From: Dactylonectria macrodidyma
Taxonomy: Eukaryota; Ascomycota; Sordariomycetes; Hypocreales; Nectriaceae
Reading direction: 5' to 3'
Assembly: GCA_020744425.1 (NCBI GenBank)
Contig: JAGMUV010000006.1
Location: 2,604,001-2,668,000, forward strand
Length of the DNA stretch: 64,000 nucleotides
The position numbers were made by a program, and so were the translations under genes. The notes under the pieces were generated by a model that saw nothing but the letters and a program-made list of their open reading frames with translations, was not told the DNA's origin and did not search any database. Within the stretch, counting starts at the first letter, position 1. The number at the start of each line of letters is the position of its first letter. Below, one piece after another: positions 46,201-56,742 of the stretch.

Positions 46201-47057
46201 TCCCGCAAGGCTAACATGGCATTGTCTATATCTGAATCCGCGTTCGTTACGGAGTATAAGTCCCCGAGTGCCAGTCCAAGGTTGTATAAATACATCGGCC
46301 GGTCTGGATGGTATTTTGGTGTTATATCAACTGTGCCCTGTGCGACTTGGATGGACTCTTCGAGAATGGGCATTGCTCCTGTTCTTGAGTATTGGTGCCC
46401 AAGTTGAATACCTAGAGTATTTAAAAATAGGACACGATCTGGGGAGTCTTCTGGTGATAAGTTGATAGCTTCTCGTATGACACCGAGGGCATTGTCGAGG
46501 TCGGCTTCTTCTCCTTTTCTCGCATATCTATCCCCAAGACGGAGCGCAAGACTATTTAAATACATAGGCCGGTCCGAATAGTCGTCTACTGCTGCATCAA
46601 TGGCTTTCTGCGTGATTTGAATAGACTCGTCGAGATCGGCCATTCTGCTGGTCTGAAGATATCGGTCGCCGAGCGCAGTGCCAAGATTGTTCATGTACAT
46701 GGCTTTGTCAGGGTCGTCGTTTGTGGTGACTTCCAAGACTTGTCGCATAATACGAATAGCGTCTTCGAGATCGGTGATGTCTTCCCCCATGGAATACCTC
46801 TCCCCGAGTCGGATTCCGTAGTTGGTTAAGCGCCCTGCCCTGTCTGGGGAGTCTACCGGTGTCATGTTGACAGCTTCCCTGCTAAGTCGGATGGCTTCTT
46901 CGAGATCGGCTGGGTCTGCCGTTATCGAGTACCGGTCTCCTAGTGCAACTCCAAGGCTATCTAGATAGGGAGCTCTGTCGTGGTGATCTTGCGGCATCTG
47001 ATCTAGCGCTCTTCTCGCGTCTCGAATCACTTCGTCGACCTCGTCAGTGTCAGACAT
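43227..47057 (-). CDS. TPR-CHAT caspase-like protease
   Basis: A single uninterrupted exon encodes 1276 aa from ATG at 47057. Residues 1 to about 680 are tandem TPR units of about 42 residues with the core LNxLGxxLGxRYxxTGxxxDLxEAI and inter-unit AVxxTPxxxPDRA. A helical linker (about 690-870) leads to a C-terminal CHAT domain. The caspase-clan dyad is intact: His1087 in FHFAGHG and Cys1133 in LSACGTG. Other CHAT blocks are present (LPLHAAGRH, REIEIIRGLV, GFRHVIGTLWEV). CHAT proteases are activated through adjoining repeat or sensor domains; bacterial examples include the TPR-CHAT partner of type III-E CRISPR effectors, and fungi carry many TPR-CHAT proteins without known triggers. The last ~65 residues are polar and unusual. 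Predicted cytosolic, latent cell-death or signalling protease. Confidence 0.92.
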   Translation of the reverse strand: MSDTDEVDEVIRDARRALDQMPQDHHDRAPYLDSLGVALGDRYSITADPADLEEAIRLSREAVNMTPVDSPDRAGRLTNYGIRLGERYSMGEDITDLEDAIRIMRQVLEVTTNDDPDKAMYMNNLGTALGDRYLQTSRMADLDESIQITQKAIDAAVDDYSDRPMYLNSLALRLGDRYARKGEEADLDNALGVIREAINLSPEDSPDRVLFLNTLGIQLGHQYSRTGAMPILEESIQVAQGTVDITPKYHPDRPMYLYNLGLALGDLYSVTNADSDIDNAMLALREALDLTSEDSTSRATYLNSLGSQFGHRYRKTGAIADLEESLRLIREAVRSITRDHPDRARCLNNLGLRLGEAYLRTNTVEDLKEAIRVTQEAVSATQQTTERATYLCNLGNRLGERYSRTGATADINSAIETIQQAISIAPANPITQAMCLTSLGNRLGDRYDVEGATAYLEESISILQQAVDMMPEKHPDKATVLNSLGVRLAARYTSINAIIDLESTIQVTRRAVKMTPQSSPKRALFLHNLGAALGDKYTRMNISTDLEEAIQVTREAIDMTPRGHPNTAMYLNGLGIRLGDRYYRGGTMPDLSEIIQAASEAVNTTPGIHTKRRAYLNNLGIWLLERYVKVKATTDLDQAIRVLQEAVDTTPKSHPERARFLINLGTGLNHRYSLTGTSADYEAALSQFQSALSQFQSALHEPNSPTIDRIAGGIAVLQICAATADWQQVYDALEIAVRLLPKLTARSLENPDRQHLLGQVVGLASNAAAAALHAGRGPTVALKILEQGRGVLATALEEMRTDIIELQARCPELAKRFVGLRDELDPPVQRSTFRSDEHGDSNQQARANRRHNAGNKLDELIAEIQRQPGFEDFLAAPSEAEMQAAARRGPIVVVNTSEYRCDAILVEQHQIRSVALPRDIEKRARDFDLEKTEILEWLWDAVAHPILDALGFTHRPSLENWPRVWWVATGTMTRLPLHAAGRHGDSSVESNSVLDRVMSSYNSSIKAIIQSRRRCDRKAAPPAPARALLLAMEHTPKQSRLPFAVREIEIIRGLVKTMHLEPIEPGQHKQDIIAHLPQCKVFHFAGHGHTDGDDPLRSLLVLKDGKENPLTVVNLLEMNLREHSPFLAYLSACGTGRIQDKRFVDEGIHLISACQLAGFRHVIGTLWEVNDELCVDMARITYEGMRDGSMTDESVCRGLHNATRQLRDRWLNMPINAGRGNSSAKQVDLSLAEEETGGRSASDRDRRHDRLPRDVVACDDDETRPLHWAPYVHFGV

Positions 47058-49586
47058 TCTTCCTGGAGAGGTATGGATGTCTGCTGGTGGAAAATTTTCT
47101 TGTCCAAAGAGGCTGCCGAAATATGGAACGACCTGAGATCCTAGGCTAGTTAGTCACGCCTGTGTGATTAAATATTTCTAGAGGCTCATTCCTCCGCCGG
47201 GGACCAAGAGACGCGGAAAGCATGCAGCGAATGGCAATCTCTTCTTCAAGCTTGACTCCAGATACGACTTTCCAGAACCTCTGATAATCAAAGTAGAGAT
47301 TCCTCGCACGCCTGAACGAGATCGACCGTGACAATGTGTGCAACCAAGAGCGGCCTGACGTGGCCAAAAATGATTGGCCAATATTGCATAAATCATTTGG
47401 CCATGCTCATCAGCTGCGCCACACAGGCTATGCGAGCCTCACCGTGTGCCTTGTAAGCAGAAGTACTCATAGATGTACTAGAGCAGGGAAGGGAGATGGG
47501 AGCTGTGGCTGTGGTAAGATACGTGTGGTTGTATAGTCTAAGCAGGCCATCCTTCAATTGCCGGACTCGAGCACCCAGAAATCTCCACCTGGGTATACTA
47601 TTTCTTTTGCAAATGCCCATCGAGTATGCATTAAACCAGGTCGAAAGGCAAAACATAGCCATGGAATCCCACAAGCCCGAAGGCGACTATCTCTAGCTGA
47701 GGAGCAGGTATTGGGCGGGTGAGTCGCTATCTACGCTGTGTCCCTGCTCTGCTCTGCTTCGTAGTTGGGTGATCAGGGGACGTAAAGTAGGACGAGGTAG
47801 TGGCTGCAAGCTGGAGGTTCTTATTAGGATAGGCTGCAATTGGAGCTGTGCTCTTACCCAACGAGAGAAGATCATGTTCCTCGGAGATAGATGTCCGTTC
47901 CCATCATGTCTCAAAACGGCTATCGCGACTTCAATTCGAGTAAAATAAGCACGTGTAAGCATAGGCTGCTGGTGTTATGCTGGTAAGTGTCTCAGCAGTC
48001 GTCCATTGTTTATCTTTGCGGCGAAGCACCATCAGCCATAAAATACATGCAATTTGTTACCTTGGAGGTAACTTTTTTTCGTGTCAACACCCTCTGCTAT
48101 TGTAGCGGGAGCTAAAAACACGGGTCGAGTCTGGCAAACTGCGTTTGAAAATTGGCCGAACATAATGTCTCCTTGTATCCAAGTGCTTGGCATTGGGCCC
48201 GTTGCAGCGAGTTTTCATTCACCAGCATTGGCATGTAAAACGTGACAGATTATATCAATTCGACTCTCAAATTGACAGAAAAGGAAATGGGTAATTAATG
48301 CCATGAAAATGAAGAAAGAAGACAGGGTCGACTGGAGGAACAGTCATTCACATTCCCAGCACCTATGTGATTTCTCATAGGACAGTAATGTGGAGTTGTG
48401 GCATGAGTGGAATCGACCGAATGCCGTTACAGTCCGGGGGCGATGCCACAACGGCATTCCAATGCCGAACCCACTGCGGCAGGCCGAGATGTGTCGTCAT
48501 ACCTGGTGCAATAAAGCCTCATGCTCGGGGAATTTGCGGCAACTCTGGCCGCTCAGAGACCCAGTCAGATGGTTAGCTCGGCACAGCTAGCGATGGCTTC
48601 AAGCCTCCTAACACAGGTGTCCAAACGTCCCTGCAGCAGGCTGCATCTTGTTACTTGTCAATTGGTTAACGGTACGCATCTCGTGTAGATAATCCAGTAG
48701 GCAATCTGTACTCCAATCTACGAAGTGAGAACATATGGCGCTACGTCATGGGCGGCGACGCCGGCATAGGCGAGGTGTTTTGGCATGGCGGGAATGAATG
48801 TGGCGACAGGTTCGGCGACTATTCCCGCTAAGACGGCACGCTGCAGGCGCTAGAACGGCATCCTTCAGGCGCTAGAAGCCCAGAACGGCACACTTTAGGC
48901 GGGGCACCACTGACGAGCCGGCACTCCAACTTCCGTTTCCAGCGTATGGCATTGTGAGAATGCTGCGTCTTGGCGAACAAACACCATGGCCGTTGAAGCG
49001 GACAGGCCGAGACGCCGGTTGGGATGTTTACCCCCAGTGGCTTTACTCCCTGGTGCGTTCACGGCATTGTTCCCAATGTCGCTTTCACCACCTGCCGTTT
49101 CTCACGGCTCCGTGATGCCTTCGCCAGACCTCGCCGAGCCCTCCGACGTTGCCGGTCGAGGTCCGAAACCCTTCTTCGTTCGGAACAGATGCCCCGGATG
49201 AGATCATGGCAGGTGAGATGTCGCCGCGTTCGTGTAGATGTTTGCGTTGAGGTGTATTGAGAGTGTTTCGCTCTTGATGCCATCGTGAGCTTCATTCGTA
49301 TAATAAGGGAGGTTGACGCGCAGTCTTGGATCCAAATTCAGAACATCACTCACATCATCGCTCTTCAACAACCAACAGCAATCAACACTCACCAACAACG
49401 ACCAACAACAATAACCCCCCAACTATCAATATTCATCAACCATCAGCACTCAGCAACAACCAGCACTCAACCATCCGCACCCTTTGAGCTCCTGCCTTCC
49501 AGCTTCCAGCTTCCAGCCTCTAGTCATTCAGCTTCCTCACTTACAACCACACACCATCCAATATCTTAATCTCACCAACCGCCGCA
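47058..49586. other. Intergenic
   Basis: About 2.5 kb between TPR-CHAT and the GMC oxidoreductase, divergent genes. It contains three imperfect ~22-bp repeats at 48831-48901 and, from about 49360, a CAA/CCA-rich leader just before the GMC ATG. No gene supported. Confidence 0.55.
48831..48901. repeat. Three imperfect ~22-bp tandem units
   Basis: Units of the type AGAACGGCA-NNCTTCAGGCGCT recur three times with substitutions and a short spacer before the third. Too few and too variable for a CRISPR array; simple local duplication. Confidence 0.65.
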
Positions 49587-51498
49587 ATGGCCATCATCAA
49601 CGAAGCCCCCAAGCCCTTTGACTTCGTCGTCGTCGGAGGCGGCACCGCCGGCTGCGTCGTCGCCGGCCGCCTCGCTGAGAACCCCAACGTCAACGTCCTC
49701 GTCATCGAGGCCGGCATCGACAACCCGGCCTCCGTCGACGCCATCACGACCCCCGCCAGCGCCTTCACCCTCCGCGGCTCCAAGTACGACTGGGCCTTCA
49801 AGACCGGCATGATCGACCGCCCCGAGTACACCCGCATAGAGAAGCCAAACACTCGTGGCAAGGTCCTTGGTGGCAGCTCGTGCCTCAACTACTACACTTG
49901 GATTCCCGGCAGCGCTGCTACTTTCGATGACTGGGCTGAGTTTGGTGGAGAGGAGTGGACCTGGGATACCTGCAAGGAGTACCTCTACAAGGTTAGTTAA
50001 CCAACTGTCTCCGCATATGATCAACCCCCAGATTCTAACAATAGCTTCAGCCTGCCACCTACCACGATGACCGTGGCGAGCACAGCCCCGAGCTCAAGTA
50101 CATCGGCCAGGGCGGCCCTCTCCCCGTCTCTCACTCCGACATGCTCCCCGAGACCGAGGGTTGGCGCAACGCCCTGACCAAGGCCTGGGTCAGCAAAGGC
50201 GAGAAGCTCACCGACGACGTGCACAACGGTACCATGAGAGGCCTCTGGAAGTGCATCAACACCATCTACAACGGCAAGCGTTCCTCCAGCTGGCGCTTCC
50301 TGGAGGGCAAGCCAAACGTCACTGTCCTCGGTCAGACCAACGCCAAGAAGCTCGTCTTTGAGAACGGCAAGGCTGTTGGTGTTGAGGTCATTGGCCCTGA
50401 TGGCCACAGCTTCGAGTTGCGCGCCAAGTACGAGGTCATCGTTTCTCTTGGCGTCTACGAGACTCCCAAGCTGCTCCTGCTCTCCGGCATTGGACCAGAG
50501 GCGGAGCTGGCCAAGTTCGGCATCGACGTCGTGGTCAAGTCGGAGCACGTAGGCCAGAACCTGCTCGACCACCCCATCCTGCCCCATGTCTTCAAGATCA
50601 AGGACGGCTTCGGCCTCGACGGCCACCTTCTCCGCCCCGGCCTGGAGAAGGACGCTGCCGCCTCGGCCTACCGCTGGAAGAACAAGGGCCCCTACACCAG
50701 CGGCCTGCTCGAGCTCGTCGGCCTCCCCCGCATCGATAGCTACCTCGAGAAGGTGCCCGAGTACGTGGCCTACAAGAAGGCCAACGGAGGCGTCGACCCC
50801 TTTGGCCCCGGCGGCCAGCCTCACTTTGAGATTGACTTTGTGCCCATGTTCTGCGACGCCTTCCAGTGGCACATCCCGACGCCTCCCAAGGGCGATTACA
50901 TGACGGTTATTGTCGATCTCCTGCGCCCTCTCTCGCAGAACGGCACCGTCACTCTCAACTCAACCAATCCCCTAGAGCAGGCCAACATCAACATCAACTT
51001 CTTCTCCAACGACCTCGACTTGGCCGCCATGCGCCAGGGTGTCCGCTTCGTCGACGACATTCTCCTGAACGGAGAGGGCATGAAGGACATCATCGAGGAG
51101 GACTACCCCTGGGCCATGCCTCGCACTTCGGACGAGGCCATGGACACCATGATCAAGGAGCGATCCCAGACCGGCTTCCGTGAGTTGACCCGTTCCAGAT
51201 AATGCTTTCTGTATGCTAACCACAATTACCGCAGACCCTTGCGGCACTGCCCGTCTTGGCAAGAACATTGAGCAGGGTGCCGTCGACTCCAAGCTCAAGC
51301 TCTTTGGCGTCGAGAACCTCCGCATCATCGATGCCTCCATCATCCCAGTCATTCCCGACTGCCGGATCCAGAACTCGGTCTACATGATTGCCGAGAAGGT
51401 TAGTGACTCTTGAGAACAGTTCCAAAACAAGACTAAGCAGACAACAGGGCGCCGACATCATCAAGGCTGCTTATCCCGACCTTTTCGCCAGCAACTAA
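49587..51498 (+). CDS. GMC family FAD-dependent oxidoreductase
   Basis: Four exons (49587-49991, 50051-51179, 51235-51398, 51448-51498) encode 582 aa, a normal GMC length. The N-terminus carries the FAD-binding motif FDFVVVGGGTAGCVVAGRL and VLVIEAG. The first GMC signature is GKVLGGSSCLNYYTWIPGSA and the second is ETPKLLLLSGIGP. The catalytic His lies in the junction-spanning TGFHPCGTARLG, which supports the second intron. No signal peptide and no clear C-terminal peroxisomal signal (ends DLFASN), so probably cytosolic. GMC enzymes oxidise alcohols, sugars or choline with FAD; the substrate cannot be read from sequence. Strong C/G third-position codon bias and a long CAA-rich leader suggest high expression. 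Confidence 0.93.
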
Positions 51499-51570
51499 GT
51501 TGTGAATTGACACACCTGACTGCTCTCAGTATAATAATTTTGGAGCTTGAATAATAGCAAATCATAGAAA

Positions 51571-51594
51571 ATAGACATAGACATAGACATAGAC
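51571..51594. repeat. (ATAGAC)4 microsatellite
   Basis: Four perfect ATAGAC units in the 3' flank of the GMC oxidoreductase gene. Confidence 0.9.
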
Positions 51595-51690
51595 AAATAG
51601 ACCGTTAAATTTGAATCGCAATTTTATTTCCATTCTGAAAACATCCCGTCTCCGGCAAACGATAACCGGTACTCCTAACGATCTGGCCTT

Positions 51691-52892
51691 TCAAATGGCA
51701 GCGCTCAGGCTCATTATATACCTACCTCGCTCCACATTCGCATAGGAATATGGCCTCGACTCTGGGGGAAAGGTGCCATCGGCGGCCCACAAATCGATGA
51801 GATACTGCATGGGCTCGAGATCATTCGGCTGCAGCATGTCGAGCGTGGTGGCCGTCAGAATAAAGTGGCTGAAGCAACTGTTGAGTTGCTTCTCAAGATT
51901 AAGATGGTAAAATGGGTTGACAAAGTGGCTCCAGTAGAGGTGGGCGTAGACGCGGAAGATTTGGCGAAACATGAGTTGGCAAGTGCCGGCAAAGTGCTTG
52001 GGGAAGCCGCTGGTCATGCCCAGCCAGGCTCCGTTGCCGTGCTGGGGCATCTGGGAGCCGTTGGAGTAGTCTGGGTGGTAGGCGAAGGAAATGCCAGTAG
52101 GGTCGGTTGGGAACATGGTAACGTCGTCGATCTTACCAGAGATCCACCGTTGCACGCGAGACATGTACTCGGGTGCTGGAAGCTCTACGGGTTCGTCGTT
52201 TTTGTTGAGCCACGTGAAGGAGTGGTTTCTGGGCTAGTTAGACTCAATTACAGGGGAGTAGAAGCAGACAAGATACTTACTGTCCAGCTGACATCTTGGG
52301 ACAGGTTCTCGAGGTGCATATGCTGGTGCCGTCCTCTTCCATTTCCAGGAGGATGCGGACAAAGTTCATGAGGATACGGTAGTGCTCGACGACTAGACAT
52401 TAGATATGACATTAGATAACTTCTCTCATAGACCAGGTTCTACGAATACGTACGCTGATGTGCAACCCATTCTCCCTGCTCAACCGTCTTGGGTCGGGCG
52501 CTGAGGGTCATGAAATTGCCCTTGACAATGTGCTTGGCGTAGGCCGAGTTGAGCCACAGCGGGAGCGGCCGCGGGCAATCCAGATACTGCGGCGACATGG
52601 CCTCGATCGACTTGCCAAAGGAGGGCGACTTGGGAGGCGCTGATGCGTTAGAAGCGACTGAGCGAGCCGAGGTCTGCGTATCATAAGATCTGCGCGGAGG
52701 CTCTGAAGCAGCAGCAGCCGCAACGCGTTTGTTGTTTGACGCACCAGCAGCAGCAGAGGCCTTGGAGGAGCTTCCCCGCATCCGGGCGTGGCTTGATACA
52801 CGGGGTCAGGTGATTGCCGCTAAAATAAAATAAAAAGGGGGCTATTTTTTTCATTTTGGTACTACTCACATTCCGGAGAAGAGGCTCGACAT
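51691..52892 (-). CDS. MOB kinase-activator family protein (MOB1/phocein domain)
   Basis: Four exons on the minus strand (52892-52870, 52791-52454, 52392-52281, 52228-51691) encode 336 aa. The first exon is 23 nt (MSSLFSG) and joins over an intron to an Ala/Ser-rich N-terminal extension. The MOB domain then runs from about LDCPRPLPLWLNSAYAKHIV. The MOB zinc ligands are present as C-x4-C (SICTSRTCPKMSAG) and H-x4-H (RVYAHLYWSHF). MOB proteins bind and activate NDR/LATS kinases in polarity, septation and mitotic exit. An insertion between LPAPEYMSRVQRWISGKIDD and the RQIFRVYAH helix makes it divergent; it looks closer to the MOB1/MOB2 branch than to MOB3/phocein. The 3' end could instead be spliced (GTAGGT at 51717) to stop at 51676; both give nearly the same protein. 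Confidence 0.88.
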
Positions 52893-53318
52893 GTTTTTAA
52901 TTTTCCTGGTTTTCTTGGGGGTTGGCAGCAGCAACAAGCAGGTTTTTTTTTTCTGCAGGTTCAGTAATTAGTGAGTGAAAGCTGGCAGGTCCAAGAAAGG
53001 GGTGTCCTGAAGATGACAGGCCGGATCAAGGGTGATAATAGCGTTTCAGTTGGGCGGAGAACCACATGAGTCAGGGAGTTGAAGCGAAGCCCCTGGAACG
53101 TCGTTTATCCTAGACCGACGACGAGGTCATGATTTCGTCATTCAGGGCGCGCTTTTGTTGAGGGTTTGGGCAAAGGATGCATGCAATTGCGAGCGTTGAA
53201 GTTTGTTTAATTGAATAAATTTATCTCTATTTGGCACGAGCCTTATTTAGTCTATAATGCTTCTAGCTGCAGCATCGTCTGCACCTTTTTAAGACCCAAG
53301 CAGGGGTGACACTCCACT
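52893..53318. other. Intergenic
   Basis: Leader of the MOB gene with poly-T/poly-A runs, then the 3' flank of the beta-lactamase-fold gene. Nothing else seen. Confidence 0.6.
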
Positions 53319-55291
53319 CTAAGCGAGCTGTACTTCATCTAAAAATGACGGCATATTGTTGAACACCAAGTCACTAAACTCCTGTTCATCGCCATATTCC
53401 CTTGTATTCATAGTCAGCGCCCAGTCCAAATTATTGCTCCGGCTCTCTGAAAATGCACGGGCGCCAACCAGTGAGCCATCACGCCAGCCTTGTGAGCGAC
53501 CGCCCTCACCATAAACAGCTAAGGAAGTCAGGTTAGCCTATGCACTGACGATATTTGAACAGATGTCAACTTACCATGAGTGCCGATGAATTTCGCAATA
53601 CTGCTTGCACTCGCCGCCAACGAAAACGCGCCCAGTGTGGCCTCCTTGATAGCCCCGTCTCCGCCATGCGGGCCCGGAACCTGTTCCGACGACAGGGGAT
53701 GAACTGGGTCAAAGCCAGTGTACTTGCTCTCCTGCACGATGCGGTCTTTTGCATGCACCGAGGCCTCAGTCTTGTACAGCTGCACATTCAATCCGTTCAA
53801 TACCTTCTTCTTGAGGAATTCTAGATATGGGGTGTTGGTGACGTTGGACGCGAGGTAGCCCAGCAGTGTGGAGCCGTAGTTGGAGTACCCGTAGCCTTCG
53901 CCAGGGGTGAAGTCCAGCGGTCGGGCGACCATGTATTCGATGAGATCGCGAACGTCTGCTGCGCGCGTGCCGTTTGACTGCGCAATTGCAATGTCTCGGA
54001 ACATGAGCGTCGGGTCGCCAGATTGGTCCCTGCTGTAGCCACCCGTGTGTTCGAGCAGGTGTTGAACGGTAATGTCACTCGCTCGCGAGTCAACAGGATT
54101 GTACCCGAGCAGCGGGTAGACAGGAGTTGAGTAGTTGAGACTACCTGCTTCAATCAGGTTGTAAATGGCGGCGTGGACAAACATCTTGCTCAAGCTGGCT
54201 AGCAAAAAGATATCGTCCGGCTTCACAACTGCTCGGTTGCTCTCGGCCCAAGTGTAGCTTCTCTCGGCGACGATGGATCCATTCTGTGCGACGGCTACCT
54301 GAGCCTGTCGCACACCGTTCTTTTGCATCCACGTCTTCATGATACCATCTATGCTTGTTCGTGCAGCGGCGTTGTCCTTGAAGCCCTTGACACTGCCCTT
54401 GGCTGTCCACTTGCGCGGAGACGGAACGTCGTGCTCTGCAAAAATGGCTGTGAAACGCGCATCCTTTCCGTCGCCTCCGCCCTGTAGTTCAATCGGGACG
54501 AGGCCGTTTTGCTTCTGCTTCTTAATCTCCTTGGCAAGCTCCGCAGCGGTGAGGTCATCCGCGGCGACCCAGCGACCGACATCGGTATCGACAAATTGAG
54601 GCGTGATGATGTGATCTTCCGAAATAAACAGCTTGGACGGACGCCAGAATCGTTTTTGCGTCTCGGATTGGAAGACGGCAGGATAGTCGGCAGTGTAGAA
54701 GCTAGTGGTGTAGAAAATGGTCGATTGCTGGTTGCCGACGTTTTCGTGGCCCAGAACGCAGTATCGGCGATCTGAGGGCGTACCGTACATGCGGAACCCC
54801 TTGATGGCCATGTCGATGCCGCCGGTGGAGTTCTCAAAACCCCATGGATTCGTCAAGTCGCACACTTGAATCCAATTTGCCAACTCTGTCGTCTTTTCCA
54901 TTACTCCCGCAAATACGGCCTTGCCGCTGGGCCCGGTCGCGGAAACCTGCGTTGAAACATAACCCTTTGCCTTCCACGAATCCAGCCAAGAGTCGTAGGC
55001 GGTTTTGTTGGCGCCGTAGATGATTTCAATCGGATTCGGATTTCCTTCCCGTTGCGACCAAACCGCCGCATATTTGACGTCGGGCGGGCTGCCGTACGTG
55101 CTCAATGAGACGATCTGGTAGCCGTCTGCTGACAGCGACTTTGCCCGTTTCGCGTGATCCGAACCCTTGACATTGTAGTAGGATTGGATGTCCGACGCAC
55201 TTCCGTACGCGCGATTGTCGATGGCGACGGCCTGGGTGACTGAACATAATGACAGGCAGCATGCCAGAAGGCCGGTGATTGAGGAATACAT
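53319..55291 (-). CDS. Secreted beta-lactamase-fold serine hydrolase
   Basis: Two exons (55291-53575, 53518-53319) encode 638 aa. A signal peptide opens the protein (MYSSITGLLACCLSLCSVTQ). Residues ~30-310 contain repeated units with the pattern DGYQIVSLSTYG, YAAVWSQREG and ARFTAIFAEHD, as in the bacterial tandem-repeat domain found beside some beta-lactamases. The C-terminal half is a class C beta-lactamase/esterase fold: SLSK (LLASLSKMF) gives the nucleophile Ser and general-base Lys, YSN (GYGYSNYGS) the second motif, and LLEHTGGYS is the conserved HTGG block. The splice at 53574 restores the domain end (GEGGRSQGWRDGSLVGARAF), which the unspliced frame would lose. Likely an extracellular esterase, amidase or peptidase; substrate unknown. 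Confidence 0.88.
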
Positions 55292-56742
55292 GGCTGCGAA
55301 TCACAGAGAGAGAGCGACTATTGAATCAAGCAGTCCGTCTACAGGTTCCATCATTCTATTTATTTGGCAATACGAATACCTTGTCCGTGACAATTGATCG
55401 TCCGCTTTGCTTGGCTAATTCTATAATTAGGGATTTGAAAATTGGCGAGGCTCGTGTTGTTGCGATACGAGATGACTACTGCATCCCCCCCACAACGAAC
55501 CTGGACGTTTTAACTCTAAATCACCCCTCTAATCGTCCTTGACCATCTGCTATGTAGGATATAGACTAGAGCGAAATGAAAGGGCTCACTCGCGGACACC
55601 TGCCCTAGTTCGGGACTGGACTAAAGTCTTCTCGTTTTCTGGAAGACGCTCTATTCTGAATGCCGAATGGGCCGCGAGAAGAGACTCACGGGCCGACCCG
55701 TGCACGGGACATGAGTGCGCTAAAGTCGGAAGAAGTTCTTCCACGCTTCTACGGCTATTGCACACCTCGGTTGTTTAAGTAAGATCGGCGTCAATTACAT
55801 AATAGTCGAACATCGCTAGGTTTGTTCATCGCCAAAACCCCGATGCTTGGAAATTAGGACTGCGTTCTGATGGAACAGGCCAACTTGTAGGTTTCGCAGG
55901 GGCAGTCAGTACTCGCCGAGTCCGAGCCCTCGCACGAGAAGAAGAAATGATGCGAATGGGCTTAAGCATTTGATCAGTCCTGGATGGCATTCCATTGCGA
56001 GAGTCTCGTCACAAATAAAATGCATGTAATTAGATATTACACTGACCTTTTCGTCTGTGTCTTCTTCGGCCCCGGAGCTTTGGTTTGCATACTGAGCTCC
56101 CATCAAGGGCTGTCAGTGTCTGGGACTAAAGCAAACCTTAATTAGAGACAGTTGACCCTGAGGCTACAATTACCCTCTGGCTGAGTTCCGTGACGTAGCC
56201 TTTTCACTGACCTTGAGTTGACGTGATATGCTAGTAATATGGATACCAGATGACAACCTGGGCTTTCATGACACCAGTTATGGCTGTAGACTCGTTTCAA
56301 TAGAATAAAGAAGGCCAATCTGCGGTGAATCCCATTCCATTTATTGGTAGTCTTTGCCTTTAGCACTTGATCTGATCAAACTTAGACTCCAGGATTAATA
56401 TGAGAAGAGCATCATGATTACAAGAGCTGGCAATTGTTGTTCGTGCTACGAGCAGTGAGTTGTGACATTGAACCTAGAAGTGATAAACTTCCGGGTTCAC
56501 GAAAGACCCGAGGCGTCAAACGTCGCCGAAGAGGTCTCCTCTGTTGGCCACTTCATCAATGATGCCCTGGATGATTCTGGACAGGCCCTGATTAAGTTTC
56601 GAAAAGTGTGGTATAGCCTTCGCTGACCTAATCCACTCTTCCCTGCGACCTCTACACCCTGATGCTATGCCTGATTCTTTCGTCGTCGACATTCCAACAC
56701 TGTCCTTTTCTCACCCTAGCTTTTGCAACGCTTCGTTCAACC
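55292..56742. other. Intergenic
   Basis: About 1.45 kb between divergent genes. Small frames here have no recognisable content. Nothing else supported. Confidence 0.6.

Noticed and set aside
48831..48901. CRISPR-like array
   Set aside because: Three imperfect units without regular unique spacers in a fungal genome; simple repeat.
51691..52892. MOB3/phocein subunit of STRIPAK paired with striatin in this window
   Set aside because: The sequence lacks the phocein-type block and looks closer to MOB1/MOB2; the genes are 44 kb apart.
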